A DNA stretch of 64,000 nt from Palsa-504 sp963739135 (GTDB lineage: Bacteria; Actinomycetota; Actinomycetes; Streptosporangiales; Streptosporangiaceae), in assembly GCA_963739135.1 (NCBI GenBank), contig CAVTZG010000010.1, positions 248,001-312,000 of the forward strand, given 5' to 3'. Below, one piece after another: positions 7,909-16,690 of the stretch (its first letter is position 1; each line of letters begins with the position of its first letter). Position numbers and translations under genes: made by a program. The notes below the pieces were generated by a model, which did no database searches, was not told the origin of the DNA, and was given only the letters and a program-made list of their open reading frames with translations.

Positions 7909-9270
7909 GTGGCTCAGGGTAGCGGGTTGACGCGGGGGGACCGGAACCGGAACCGGCGGATCGCCGCGGTGCGGGGGGTGGTGCGGCGGGACCGGGCGGT
8001 GCTGGCGGCGGACCTGGGTGAGGATAAGCAGGCTGCGGTGCTGGTTGATCATGAGGGGCGGGTGCTGGCCCGCAAGATCGTTAAGGCGAAGGCGTACCAG
8101 CTGGGCGGCCTGCTGGAATGGGCGGCGGGTCAGGCTGCCCGGGCCGGGTTCGCCGGGCTGACGGTGGCGTGCGAGCCGACCGGGCACCGGTGGAAGGCGC
8201 TGATGGGGCTGGCGGACGCGGCCGGGCACGGGTTCGTGTGCGTGCAGCCGCTGGCGGTAGCCCGGGCGCGGGAGGGCGATGACTACACGCGGGACAAGAC
8301 GGATCACCGGGATGCGTACCTGATCGGCAAGCTCGTGGTCCGGCTGGAGTGCTATCTGCCTGAGCGGGCGGGTGAGGACTGGGCGCGGCTGCGGCATCTG
8401 GGGGCGCGCCGGTTCGCCCTGGTGGCGGACGTGACTGCGTGCATGCAGCAGGCCGGTGACCTGCTGGGGTGCGCGTGGCCGGCGCCGCTGGGCGCGGCGG
8501 CCCGGCCGCTGGAATCGGTGACCTGGCTGGCCGCGATGGCGGTGATCACCGACCGGTGCAACGGGAACCCGGCCCGGCTGCGGAAGATGGGCTATGACCG
8601 GTTCGTCGCCGCGATCCGCCGGGAGCTGCCCCGCTGGGGCGGCAAGCTCATCCGGCATTCCATCGCCAGGAACGTGTGGGAGGCGCTAGCCGATGCCGGC
8701 GGGGTGGCCGCGCAGCGGCGCGGCGCGCTGGAGCGGGTGCACCTGCTGCTGGGAGACTGGCGGGCGCTGCGGGCGCGGCTGGCCGACACCGAGGACCGGA
8801 TGACCGCGATGATGGGCGAGCTGGGCTTGACCGCGCTGGTGACCAGCATCGACGGGATGTCGGCCCTCAGCGCCGCGGTGATCTTGGCCGAGACCGGGGA
8901 TCCGCGCCGGTTCACTTCCGGGCGGGCCGTGGTCAAGCATGCCGGGCTGAACCCGTCCGAGCGCACCTCGGCCACCATGACCGGGCAGACCCGGATCTCC
9001 CGCCGCGGCCGGCCGGGCCTGCGGTCAGCGGCCTGGCGCGCGGTCTGGGGCGCGCTGCGCCACAACCGGGTCCTGTCCGCCAAGTACGCGCACCTGACCG
9101 GCCGGGACGGTAACCGGCTTGCTGACGGGCAGGCGCGGGTCGCGTGCGCGGCGACCCTGCTGCGCTGGCTGTGGGCCGTGATCACCCGGCGGCAGGCATG
9201 GGATGCCCGCATCGCGGCCGGGGTCATCCCCGCCCGGCCCGCCACCGTGACCATCGCGGCGGCCGCGTGA
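7909..9270 (+). CDS. IS110-family transposase
   Basis: 453-aa DEDD recombinase. The RuvC-like N-terminal domain shows D in LAADLGEDK, E in ACEPTG and the paired Asp of DKTDHRDAYL. The C-terminal transposase_20 domain shows VTSIDGMSALSAAVILAE and KHAGLNPSERTSA, where the conserved Ser sits. GTG 7909 was chosen because AGGAGG lies seven bases upstream; the frame is open further but that part contains the hairpin. Full length, so probably active. It inserts between the met operon and the plsC region. The family uses an RNA guide from its non-coding end. Confidence 0.9.
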   Translation: MAQGSGLTRGDRNRNRRIAAVRGVVRRDRAVLAADLGEDKQAAVLVDHEGRVLARKIVKAKAYQLGGLLEWAAGQAARAGFAGLTVACEPTGHRWKALMGLADAAGHGFVCVQPLAVARAREGDDYTRDKTDHRDAYLIGKLVVRLECYLPERAGEDWARLRHLGARRFALVADVTACMQQAGDLLGCAWPAPLGAAARPLESVTWLAAMAVITDRCNGNPARLRKMGYDRFVAAIRRELPRWGGKLIRHSIARNVWEALADAGGVAAQRRGALERVHLLLGDWRALRARLADTEDRMTAMMGELGLTALVTSIDGMSALSAAVILAETGDPRRFTSGRAVVKHAGLNPSERTSATMTGQTRISRRGRPGLRSAAWRAVWGALRHNRVLSAKYAHLTGRDGNRLADGQARVACAATLLRWLWAVITRRQAWDARIAAGVIPARPATVTIAAAA

Positions 9271-9791
9271 GGTAGCCCATCCTCGCCGGGCCGGCCCCGC
9301 GGCTGCCCGGAACGACTTCCCCCCGGCGGCGGGACGAGCCCGCACAGGCGTAGAGCCACGCAGCTCGCCGGAGACCACGGGCAGTCCCGCCGCACCGTGC
9401 ACCGAGCTCGATTGCGCGCTGTCGGGACCCGGGCCGCGCACCCCACGGCACCAGGGAGAACCCGGTTGATGCTACGTAGAGACGCACGGCGCGGCAGGAC
9501 ACCGCACACCGGGACGGAACAAGGCAGAACACGCAGAACCCCAGCCGGGCGGCTAGGACCCGCCCGGCCATCCCGCCATGCCCGCAGAAACCACGCCCGC
9601 CCGCGACCACCATCCGTAACTCCGGGCCAGGCCATCTCGCTAGCCCCTCTGACCAGCAACACCGCAATATTCACGCCCGCCGGCTTGACAACCTTCCTCT
9701 TACGATGGTCTCCGCGGAAGCGGATTGTGCACTACTTCACAAGGCGCAGCGGCGCCGGGTCGGAGCGGACGGTCAGCACGAACCTTGGAAG
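9271..9791. other. Long non-coding region downstream of the IS110 transposase
   Basis: About 520 bases with no credible gene. It is GC-rich with many short open frames of unlikely composition. Part must be the right end of the IS110 element and part the intergenic space before plsC (which ends at 9792). The AT-richer stretch near 9655-9730 could mark the original host sequence. No terminal repeats found. Confidence 0.4.
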
Positions 9792-10907
9792 TCAGTCCTC
9801 GGCCGCCGGCTGCGCCTCCACCTCAGGCTGCACCCCCGCTCCCTGCTGCGCTTCCAGCACGGGAACCGCAGCGCCGCCCAGCCGGTTCTCGGTGATCCAG
9901 GAGTCGATCCGCTCCCACCACTGGTACAGCCACTGCACCTGCGCCTCATGGTCCGCGTCCCTCGGCACCTGCTCGGACAGCACCCGCCACCACCTGGCCC
10001 GGATGACCTGGTCGACCGGGAACCGCCGCCACACGTCGCCGAGGGACAAGATGGTGTCCAGCCCGGCGTGCGCCACGAAGATCACGTCGGCTTCCGGGCA
10101 GGCGGCGATGGCGGCCAGCGTGCCGCCCGGCCGCGGCGGGAGCAGGTTGGGCATGTCCCGGGCCCGTTCGGCCAGGTCGCGGCGGCCAGCGTGCTCGAGC
10201 CGCCGGATGCCGCGGCGCCACCGGCTCGGGGTCCAGTTGGCGCCCTCGGGGAAGATCACCAGCGCCCCGGCCGGATCCAGGCTGCGGGCCAGCCGCTCGA
10301 TCTGGTCGGTGAAGATGCTCTCCCCGGTCTGGCGATGGTGGATGAACACGTTGGGCAGCCGGTTGCCCAGGATGTCCAGGCTGGGATCGAACTGCAGGGT
10401 GGCCTTCATTACCACCCGCGGCCGCCGCCCGTAGACGCTCAGCAGCTGATGGACCAGCAGGAACGAATCACCCGGCCCGGCGTGCCTGGACAGCACGATC
10501 ACCGGCAGGCTGGCCCGGGCCAGCAGTTCCTCGCCGGTCAGTTCCGGCTCCTCGATCTCGACCCGCAGCCCGTAGGTCCGTTCCGCCCCGCGGAAGAGAG
10601 CATCCAGGAACCAGCGCACCACCGCGTAATGGCGCTTCTGGTAAGGCTCGGTGTGCAGCCGGCCGCCGAACCCGCTCGCGATCCACAGGCCCAGCAGGAC
10701 GAACAGCGTCACGAGTTCCGCAGTAAGGCCGACCACCACGAACGACACCAGCCGCAGGTTGCGCATCCGGCCTGCCCGCAGCAGCCCGGCCAGCCCGAAC
10801 AGCAGCGCGAGCACAGCCAGCAACGGCGACAGCACGATGAGGCCGAGGGCGACCATGATGACCATCGGCGCCACCACCAGCCGCCGGACGAGCCTGGGTG
10901 GGAGCAA
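9792..10907 (-). CDS. PlsC-like lysophospholipid acyltransferase, membrane-anchored
   Basis: 371-aa 1-acyl-glycerol-3-phosphate acyltransferase family protein. Two N-terminal hydrophobic helices (about residues 12-35 and 52-75) precede the acyltransferase motif I (SRHAGPGDS, a HX4D-type box) and motif III (VIFPEGANW). The TTG start at 10907 is backed by a strong GAGGGAGG six bases upstream. The gene starts inside the 3' end of the patatin-like gene, with a 199-base overlap in another frame. A deacylase and an acyltransferase together suggest phospholipid remodelling. Substrate unknown. Confidence 0.85.
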   Translation of the reverse strand: MLPPRLVRRLVVAPMVIMVALGLIVLSPLLAVLALLFGLAGLLRAGRMRNLRLVSFVVVGLTAELVTLFVLLGLWIASGFGGRLHTEPYQKRHYAVVRWFLDALFRGAERTYGLRVEIEEPELTGEELLARASLPVIVLSRHAGPGDSFLLVHQLLSVYGRRPRVVMKATLQFDPSLDILGNRLPNVFIHHRQTGESIFTDQIERLARSLDPAGALVIFPEGANWTPSRWRRGIRRLEHAGRRDLAERARDMPNLLPPRPGGTLAAIAACPEADVIFVAHAGLDTILSLGDVWRRFPVDQVIRARWWRVLSEQVPRDADHEAQVQWLYQWWERIDSWITENRLGGAAVPVLEAQQGAGVQPEVEAQPAAED

Positions 10908-11791
10908 CAGACCCTCCCTCGGCCGGGGGCCCCGCTAACGGCCAGGCCCGGTAACGGCAAGCCAGATAACTGGCTGGGCAGCGTGGCGAGGTAGCTCGCC
11001 GACGCCGTGTACGCGCGCTCGATGCTCTGTCTCACCCTAGCCCGGTCCCGGTACCTGAACTGTGCCATCCCGGGCGGCAGCCGCTCCCCGCCGGTGGGCA
11101 GCACGTGGACCCGCACGTTGTCCGGTAGCGACGATATCTCCTCGTGGAACCGGTGCCTGCGGGCGATCTCGAACGCGACCAGGCCCACCTCCCACGGCCG
11201 GGTCGGAACCTCCAGCGCGCTCTCGATCCGGCCCACCTGCAGCACGTAGACGGTGCTGGCGCCCAGCGCCACGGCCCGCCCGACCGGGATCGAGTCGACC
11301 AGGCCGCCGTCGAAGTAATGCGCGCCGCCGACCTCGACCGGCGGCAGCAGTCCCGGCACCGCGCACGAGGCCAGGACCGCCGGAACGACCGGCCCGCTGC
11401 TGAACCAGTGCGCGCTCGCGCTCTCGATGCCGGCCGCCACGCACTGGAACGGCAGCTTCAGGTCGGCGAAGTCGCCGCCGGGCAGCGCGCCCTCCAGCAG
11501 GCGGCGCAGCGGTTCCATCGAGTGCAGGTGCGTGCCCGAACGCACCAGCCTGACCGCCCGGCCCCATAGCTTCTCGCTGAAGGCGAGCCGCAGTTCGTCA
11601 CCCTGCCACATCCGGCCCAGCCGGGCCGCCGCGCCCAGCGGGTCGGCGGCCACGAACGCGCCGTTGATGGCGCCGACTGAGGTGCCGACGACGAGGTCGG
11701 GCCGGATGCCTGCCTCGGAGAGCGCCTGCAGCATGCCGACCTCGTGGGCGCCCAGCAGGCCTCCGCCGCCGAGCACGAACGCGGTGGTCAT
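10709..11791 (-). CDS. Patatin-like phospholipase
   Basis: Ser-Asp dyad lipase. FVLGGGGLLGAHEVG is the oxyanion loop, VVGTSVGAING holds the nucleophile Ser of GxSxG, and YFDGGLVDSIP holds the catalytic Asp in DGG. The conserved domain ends near residue 285. The last 75 residues are rich in Trp, Cys and Arg and are the plsC membrane helix region read in another frame. The natural stop was probably lost, or the tail is an overprinted extension. It lies upstream of plsC on the same strand, so the two are likely co-expressed. Confidence 0.88.
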   Translation of the reverse strand: MTTAFVLGGGGLLGAHEVGMLQALSEAGIRPDLVVGTSVGAINGAFVAADPLGAAARLGRMWQGDELRLAFSEKLWGRAVRLVRSGTHLHSMEPLRRLLEGALPGGDFADLKLPFQCVAAGIESASAHWFSSGPVVPAVLASCAVPGLLPPVEVGGAHYFDGGLVDSIPVGRAVALGASTVYVLQVGRIESALEVPTRPWEVGLVAFEIARRHRFHEEISSLPDNVRVHVLPTGGERLPPGMAQFRYRDRARVRQSIERAYTASASYLATLPSQLSGLPLPGLAVSGAPGRGRVCCSHPGSSGGWWWRRWSSWSPSASSCCRRCWLCSRCCSGWPGCCGQAGCATCGWCRSWWSALLRNS

Positions 11792-11813
11792 ACCAGCCAG
11801 CCTAACGAGAGGC

Positions 11814-13112
11814 TCAGCTGCGGCGGATGGTCAGCCCGAGCGACCCGAACTGCTCGAACGGCCGGTGGTAACCCCGCTCGATGTGGTGGATGCCGTGCAA
11901 CTGCGATGGCGAGTCCGCCACCGCGGCGGCCAGCACGGCGGAGAACCCGGCCCGCACGTCGGGCAGGGTGACGTCGGCCCCGCGCAGCTTGGAGCTGCCC
12001 CTGATCACCGCCGAGTGCACCGCGTTGGTGTCGTGGAACCGGCACGCGGGCCCGCCCAGGCAGGCCGCGAACACCTCGATCTCGCAGCCCATCCTCTGCA
12101 GCGCCGGCACGTACACCAGCCGGTTCTCGAACACCGTCTCGTGCAGCACCGACATCCCTTCGGCCTGGGTGAACAGCACCATCAGCGGCTGCTGCCAGTC
12201 GGTCATGAAGCCGGGATGGGTGTCGGTGTGCACCGCGGCGGCGCGCAGCCCGGCCGGCGCCGAAGCGGTGATCCACTCGTCGGTGATCTCGAACCTGGCG
12301 CCCATCCGGGCCAGCGTGGTGATCGCTGTGACCAGCCGGTCCTGCGGGCAGCCGTGCACCCGGACCTCGCCGCGGGTGATCAGCCCCGCCACCAGGTATG
12401 AAAATGCCTCGAGCCGGTCCCCGGCCAGCCACCGGGACGCGCCGCGCAGCCCCGGCACGCCCTCGATGACGATCCGCCGGTCCGGGCTGAGCTCGATGTG
12501 CGCGCCCATCCGCTGCAGGAACAGGGCGAGCTCCACTACCTCAGGCTCGGTGGCCGCGTTGCGCAGTACCGTCTTGCCTTCGGCCAGCACGGCGGAAAGC
12601 AGCACGGTCTCGGTGGCGCCCACGCTCGGGTAGGGCAGGTCGATGCGCGCCCCGTGCAGCCGGGAAGCCCGGGCCGTGATCCCGGCCGGACCCGTCTCGA
12701 CCTCGGCTCCCAGGGCCCGCAGCGCCGCGACGTGGAAGTCGACCGGTCGCCGCCCGATAGGATCGCCCCCGACCAGCGGCACGAACGCCTCACCGGTCCG
12801 GTGCAGCAGCGGCCCCAGCATGAGGATCGGGATCCGGTTCAGGCCGGTGAAGGCTTCCGGCACCCTCGGCTGCACCGCTGACCCGGGCGCGATGGTGATT
12901 TCGGCGCCCGAACGGACCACCTGATAGCCGAGGGCTTCCAGCATCGCCGCGGTGATGTCGACGTCACCGACCTCAGGTGCGTTCCTGATCGTGCTCGGTC
13001 CGTCCCCGAGCATGGCCGCGACCATGTGCTTGGTCACCGCGTTCTTCGACCCGCGCACGGTGATGTCGCCGCGCAGCGGCCCGGACGGCTCGACTACCCA
13101 GGTTCCGGTCAC
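11814..13112 (-). CDS. murA: UDP-N-acetylglucosamine 1-carboxyvinyltransferase (MurA)
   Basis: First committed enzyme of peptidoglycan synthesis; transfers enolpyruvate from PEP to UDP-GlcNAc. The active-site Lys-Asn is RGSKNAVTKH (K23, N24), the catalytic Asp region is HPGFMTDWQQP and the Arg region is LPDVRAGFSAV. The mobile-loop Cys attacked by fosfomycin (C115 in E. coli) is Asp here (VGGDPIGRRPVD, D117), as in M. tuberculosis MurA, so intrinsic fosfomycin insensitivity is expected. GTG 13112 was chosen because upstream codons lack family sequence. Length is 432 aa, slightly longer than E. coli MurA. Confidence 0.92.
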   Translation of the reverse strand: MTGTWVVEPSGPLRGDITVRGSKNAVTKHMVAAMLGDGPSTIRNAPEVGDVDITAAMLEALGYQVVRSGAEITIAPGSAVQPRVPEAFTGLNRIPILMLGPLLHRTGEAFVPLVGGDPIGRRPVDFHVAALRALGAEVETGPAGITARASRLHGARIDLPYPSVGATETVLLSAVLAEGKTVLRNAATEPEVVELALFLQRMGAHIELSPDRRIVIEGVPGLRGASRWLAGDRLEAFSYLVAGLITRGEVRVHGCPQDRLVTAITTLARMGARFEITDEWITASAPAGLRAAAVHTDTHPGFMTDWQQPLMVLFTQAEGMSVLHETVFENRLVYVPALQRMGCEIEVFAACLGGPACRFHDTNAVHSAVIRGSSKLRGADVTLPDVRAGFSAVLAAAVADSPSQLHGIHHIERGYHRPFEQFGSLGLTIRRS

Positions 13113-13138
13113 CCACCAACTGTAGGGCCGGGCGCCGC

Positions 13139-14086
13139 TTACCTGATGGGTATGTCCTCCAGCGGCTGGGGCTCGGCCGTGTCCGCCGGCCTGGCGGCCT
13201 CCGGCTCTGTGCCCGGCTGGCCCCCGCGCCACGGCCGCGTCGTGACCAGCCAGTAGCCGGCCCCCGCGACCAGCACGGCGCCCATGGTCCAGCCCAGCGG
13301 GTAGGTGCCGACGCCGACGTACTTCAGGCCGGAGGCGAAGATCACGAATGTGATGGCCGGCCGGATGTACCCGTCCGGGGCCCGCGAGGACAGCAGCGAC
13401 CCGATCAGCACCGCGGGCACGCTGCCCACGATGATCAACGCGGTCACGCCGAACTCGATGTGGCCGAACGCCAGCGCCCCCAGCGCCGCGGCCGCGGTCA
13501 GCGGCACCGCCTGAGTCAGGTCGGTCCCGACCAGCCGGCCTGCAGACAGCTTCGGGTAGGCGAACAGCAGCAGGACGATCATCAGCGAGCCCGACCCCAC
13601 CGAGGTCATGCCGACGATCAGCCCGCCCACCATGCCGATCAGCACGGTCGGCACCGGCCGGATGGTCACCTCATTCACCCTGGCCGTGCGCGGCCCGGAC
13701 TTGCGATCCATGACGAACCGGACCACCATGGCCACCGCCCCGACCAGCAGTGCGGCGCCCAGTGCGATCTCCACGTCCTGCTGGCTGGACGACGTGTCGC
13801 CGAGCTGTTTGAGAAGGTAGGCGCCGAGGAAGGCCATCGGCACCGAGCCGAGCGTCATCAGGCCCACCAGCCGCAGGTTGACCGTGCCCTTGCGCAGGTG
13901 CACCACTGCCCCTACGGGCCGCATGACGACCGCGGCGACCAGGTCGCTGGAAATGGCGGCGGCCGGCTTCACGCTGAACAGCAAGATCAGCATCGGGGTC
14001 ATCAGGGCGCCCCCGCCGGCACCGGTCAGCCCGACGAGCAGGCCCACGATCGCGCTGCCGATGACGACGTAACCGTTTAGGCCCAT
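13139..14086 (-). CDS. TauE/SafE-family anion (sulfite) exporter
   Basis: 315-aa polytopic membrane protein with the two-fold repeat of the TauE/SafE family. The N-terminal motif GLLVGLTGAGGGALMTPMLIL and the matching second-half motif VGGLIVGMTSVGSGSLMIV are clear. Each half has about four hydrophobic helices. The C-terminal tail is Pro/Glu-rich and cytosolic-looking. It sits upstream of murA (26-bp gap) on the same strand and may be co-transcribed. The exported anion is unknown. Confidence 0.88.
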   Translation of the reverse strand: MGLNGYVVIGSAIVGLLVGLTGAGGGALMTPMLILLFSVKPAAAISSDLVAAVVMRPVGAVVHLRKGTVNLRLVGLMTLGSVPMAFLGAYLLKQLGDTSSSQQDVEIALGAALLVGAVAMVVRFVMDRKSGPRTARVNEVTIRPVPTVLIGMVGGLIVGMTSVGSGSLMIVLLLFAYPKLSAGRLVGTDLTQAVPLTAAAALGALAFGHIEFGVTALIIVGSVPAVLIGSLLSSRAPDGYIRPAITFVIFASGLKYVGVGTYPLGWTMGAVLVAGAGYWLVTTRPWRGGQPGTEPEAARPADTAEPQPLEDIPIR

Positions 14087-14233
14087 GCTGCCTCCTACCC
14101 ATTCCCTATTTTCCCACTTCCCTAGTAACTTAATTTAAATCATAGGCAATAGGTGTAACGAAGCGCTCCTAGTTCCCGGTCAGCGTTCCCCGTCAGCGTT
14201 CCCTCTCAGGGCGCATCGGGTACACAGGGGGAC
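14087..14233. promoter_or_regulatory. Divergent AT-rich promoter region, tauE / ligD
   Basis: A sharp AT-rich island around 14104-14160 (TAACTTAATTTAAATCATAGG) lies between divergent genes and must hold both promoters. Near the ligD side, GTCAGCGTTCCC is directly repeated at 14179 and 14191. No operator could be assigned. Confidence 0.4.
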
Positions 14234-15655
14234 GTGGACAAGCTGCAGGCGTACCGGGACAAACGGGATGCCGCCCGGACGCCCGAGCCGGTGCCGCCGC
14301 CCGAAGCCTCGCCGGCCGGTGCCGAGCAGGGCGGGACGTTCGTCATCCAGGAGCATCACGCCCGCCGGCTGCACTGGGACTTCCGGCTGGAGCGCGGCGG
14401 GGTGCTGGTGTCCTGGGCGCTGCCCAAGGGGGTGCCGCCCGACCCGGCGGTCAACCACCTGGCCGTGCACACCGAGGATCACCCGCTGGAGTACGGCAGC
14501 TTCGAGGGGGAGATACCCCGCGGCGAGTACGGGGCGGGTGCCGTCACCATCTGGGACCACGGCACCTACGAGACGCTGAAGTGGGCGCCCGCCGAGGTGA
14601 AGGTGGTGCTGCACGGGCAGCGGGTGACCGGCGGGTACGTGCTGTTCCAGACCCGCGGCAACCAGTGGATGATCCACCGGGAACGGCTGGCCCTGCCACC
14701 CGGCCTGCGGCCCATGCTCGCAGTGACCGGTGCCGTCCCCCGCGACCCGCAGAACTGGGCCCTGGAGATGAAGTGGGACGGGGTCCGGGCTCTGGCCTAC
14801 ATCGAACGGGGCCGGGTCCGGCTGATGTCCAGGACCGAGCGCGACATCACCGTGGCCTATCCGGAACTGGCCCGGCTGGGCGCGGCCACCAACCACAAGC
14901 AGCTGCTGCTCGACGGGGAGATCGTGGTGTTCGGCGAGGGCGGCTGGCCGGAATTCGAGGCCCTGCAGCCCCGGATGCACGTCACCTCCGCATCGCAAGC
15001 CGCCCTGCTGGCCGGGCAGACCCCGGTGACCTACCTGGTGTTCGACCTGCTCCAGCTGGACGGCAGGCCATTGCTTGACCTGGCGTACACCGACCGCCGC
15101 ACCGTGCTGGACGACCTGGGCCTGAACGGGCCGTTCTGGCAGACTCCGCCGTCTTTCCCCGGTGCGGACTTCTCCGCCGTGCAGGAGGTCTCCCGCTCCC
15201 ACGGCATGGAAGGCGTGGTAGCCAAGCGGCTCGACTCCAAGTACGCGCCCGGCGTCCGCACCGACCACTGGCGGAAGATCAAGAACCTGCATACCCAGGA
15301 AGCCGTCGTGGCTGGGTACAAGCCGGGCCAGGGCAACCGGACCGGCCAGGTCGGGTCGCTGCTCATCGGCGTGCACGACGCCTCAGGGCTGATCTACGCC
15401 GGCCACGTGGGGACCGGGTTCAACGACGAGACGCTGCGCATGCTGGGGGACAAGCTCCGGCCGCTGCGCCGCCCCGACTCGCCGTTCGACGGCCCGGTCC
15501 CGCCCGAGCACGCCCGCCCCGCCGTGTGGGTCGAGCCCCGGCTGGTGGTCCAGGTCGCCTTCGACCGGTGGACCAGGGCGGGCCGGATGCGCGCCCCGGT
15601 CTACAAGGGCCTGCGCGACGACATCGACCCGAAGGATGTTGTCCGTGAGCCCTGA
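14234..15655 (+). CDS. ligD: LigD-type ATP-dependent DNA ligase with 3'-phosphoesterase domain
   Basis: 473-aa two-domain enzyme of non-homologous end joining. The N-terminal 3'-phosphoesterase domain (about residues 30-150) carries HHARRLHWDFRLE, HTEDHPLEYGSFEG and GEYGAGAVTIWD with its metal-binding His/Asp set. The ligase domain (about 155-470) has the adenylated Lys in LEMKWDGVRAL, then EGVVAKRLDSKY. The polymerase domain found in mycobacterial LigD is a separate gene that overlaps this 3' end. No Ku gene is visible in the window. The GTG start follows an AT-rich promoter. Confidence 0.92.
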   Translation: MDKLQAYRDKRDAARTPEPVPPPEASPAGAEQGGTFVIQEHHARRLHWDFRLERGGVLVSWALPKGVPPDPAVNHLAVHTEDHPLEYGSFEGEIPRGEYGAGAVTIWDHGTYETLKWAPAEVKVVLHGQRVTGGYVLFQTRGNQWMIHRERLALPPGLRPMLAVTGAVPRDPQNWALEMKWDGVRALAYIERGRVRLMSRTERDITVAYPELARLGAATNHKQLLLDGEIVVFGEGGWPEFEALQPRMHVTSASQAALLAGQTPVTYLVFDLLQLDGRPLLDLAYTDRRTVLDDLGLNGPFWQTPPSFPGADFSAVQEVSRSHGMEGVVAKRLDSKYAPGVRTDHWRKIKNLHTQEAVVAGYKPGQGNRTGQVGSLLIGVHDASGLIYAGHVGTGFNDETLRMLGDKLRPLRRPDSPFDGPVPPEHARPAVWVEPRLVVQVAFDRWTRAGRMRAPVYKGLRDDIDPKDVVREP

Positions 15656-16532
15656 GGCGAAGGTCGCGGTCCAGGTCGACGGCCGGACGCTGACGCTGAC
15701 CAACCTGGCCAAGGTGCTGTACCCGGAGACAGGGTTCACCAAGGCCGAAGTCCTCGACTACTACCAGCGGGTCGCGTCGGTCTTGCTTCCCCACCTGGCC
15801 GACCGCCCGCTGACCCTGAAGCGCTATCCCGAGGGCGTGGAGGGCGAGGCCTTCTTCCAGAAGCACGTCACCGAGCACCGGCCGGACTGGATCCGCACCG
15901 CCCCGATACCCTCGGAAAGCTCGCGGGGAAGGGGCACCACGGTGACCTACCTCGTGGTGGATGACCTGCCCGCCCTCATCTGGGCGGCCAACCTGGCCGG
16001 CCTGGAACTGCACGTGCCGCAATGGCGGGTACCGGAAATCCGCCGGCCCGACCTGCTGGTCTTCGACCTGGACCCTGGTGCGCCGGCCAACATCGTGGAC
16101 TGCTGCCGGGTGGCGGAGGACCTGCGGCCGCTGCTGGCAGCCGAGGGCCTCGCGCCGCTGGCCAAGACCTCGGGCGGCAAGGGATTGCAGCTCTACGCCC
16201 CGATCTCCGGCGTGACCTCCGAGCAGGCCAGCGACCAGGCCCGTGCCTTCGCCGAACGCCTCGAACGCGACCAGCCCCGCCGGGTGGTCTCGCGGATGAC
16301 CAAGATGCTGCGCACCGGCAAGGTCCTGATCGACTGGAGCCAGAACAACGGCTCCAAGACCACCGTGGCCCCCTACTCGCTGCGCGCCCGCCAGTCCCCC
16401 ACCGTCTCCACCCCGGTCAGCTGGGACGAGGTGGCAACCTGCCGCCAGCCCCAGGACCTGTTCTTCACGGCCGAGACGGTGCTGGAGCGGGTAGCCCGGA
16501 ACGGCGACCTGTTCGCGCCGCTGCTTCGCTGA
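15645..16532 (+). CDS. LigD polymerase (primase-like) domain protein
   Basis: About 295-aa archaeo-eukaryotic primase-type polymerase that fills gaps and adds ribonucleotides during end joining. The metal-binding DLDPG motif (VFDLDPGAPA), the nucleotide-binding TSGGKGLQLY and the third motif IDWSQNNGSKT are present. GTG 15645 is preferred because AAGGAT lies seven bases upstream; ATG 15636 is possible. It overlaps the ligase gene by 11 bases, so they are translationally coupled, and together they reconstruct LigD as two polypeptides. Confidence 0.92.
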   Translation: MSPEAKVAVQVDGRTLTLTNLAKVLYPETGFTKAEVLDYYQRVASVLLPHLADRPLTLKRYPEGVEGEAFFQKHVTEHRPDWIRTAPIPSESSRGRGTTVTYLVVDDLPALIWAANLAGLELHVPQWRVPEIRRPDLLVFDLDPGAPANIVDCCRVAEDLRPLLAAEGLAPLAKTSGGKGLQLYAPISGVTSEQASDQARAFAERLERDQPRRVVSRMTKMLRTGKVLIDWSQNNGSKTTVAPYSLRARQSPTVSTPVSWDEVATCRQPQDLFFTAETVLERVARNGDLFAPLLR

Positions 16533-16636
16533 TCAGCAGCAGGGCGCAGGCGGCCAGGGTGGAATCGTCAGTGATGACCCCCGCGCCGATCATCTCCTCG
16601 AACCTGGCCCTGGACACCCATTCCTGGCGCATGTCC
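16465..16636 (-). pseudogene. Remnant of a Nudix hydrolase C-terminus
   Basis: The minus strand encodes RQEWVSRARFEEMIGAG followed by VITDDSTLAACALLL, the typical tail of ADP-ribose-type Nudix hydrolases. The Nudix box and all upstream parts are missing, so this is a degraded 3' fragment overlapping the end of the polymerase gene antisense. It is short; a chance match cannot be excluded. Confidence 0.4.
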
Positions 16637-16690
16637 TGTCCCGGCGGTCGTCACCGAGCGTTTGTCAGTGGCCTTCCGTAACATCGGCCC

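Noticed and set aside
9397..10434. Plus-strand frame running from the IS110 flank into plsC
   Set aside because: Low-complexity Arg/Ser/Thr translation with no domain; antisense to the conserved PlsC motifs.
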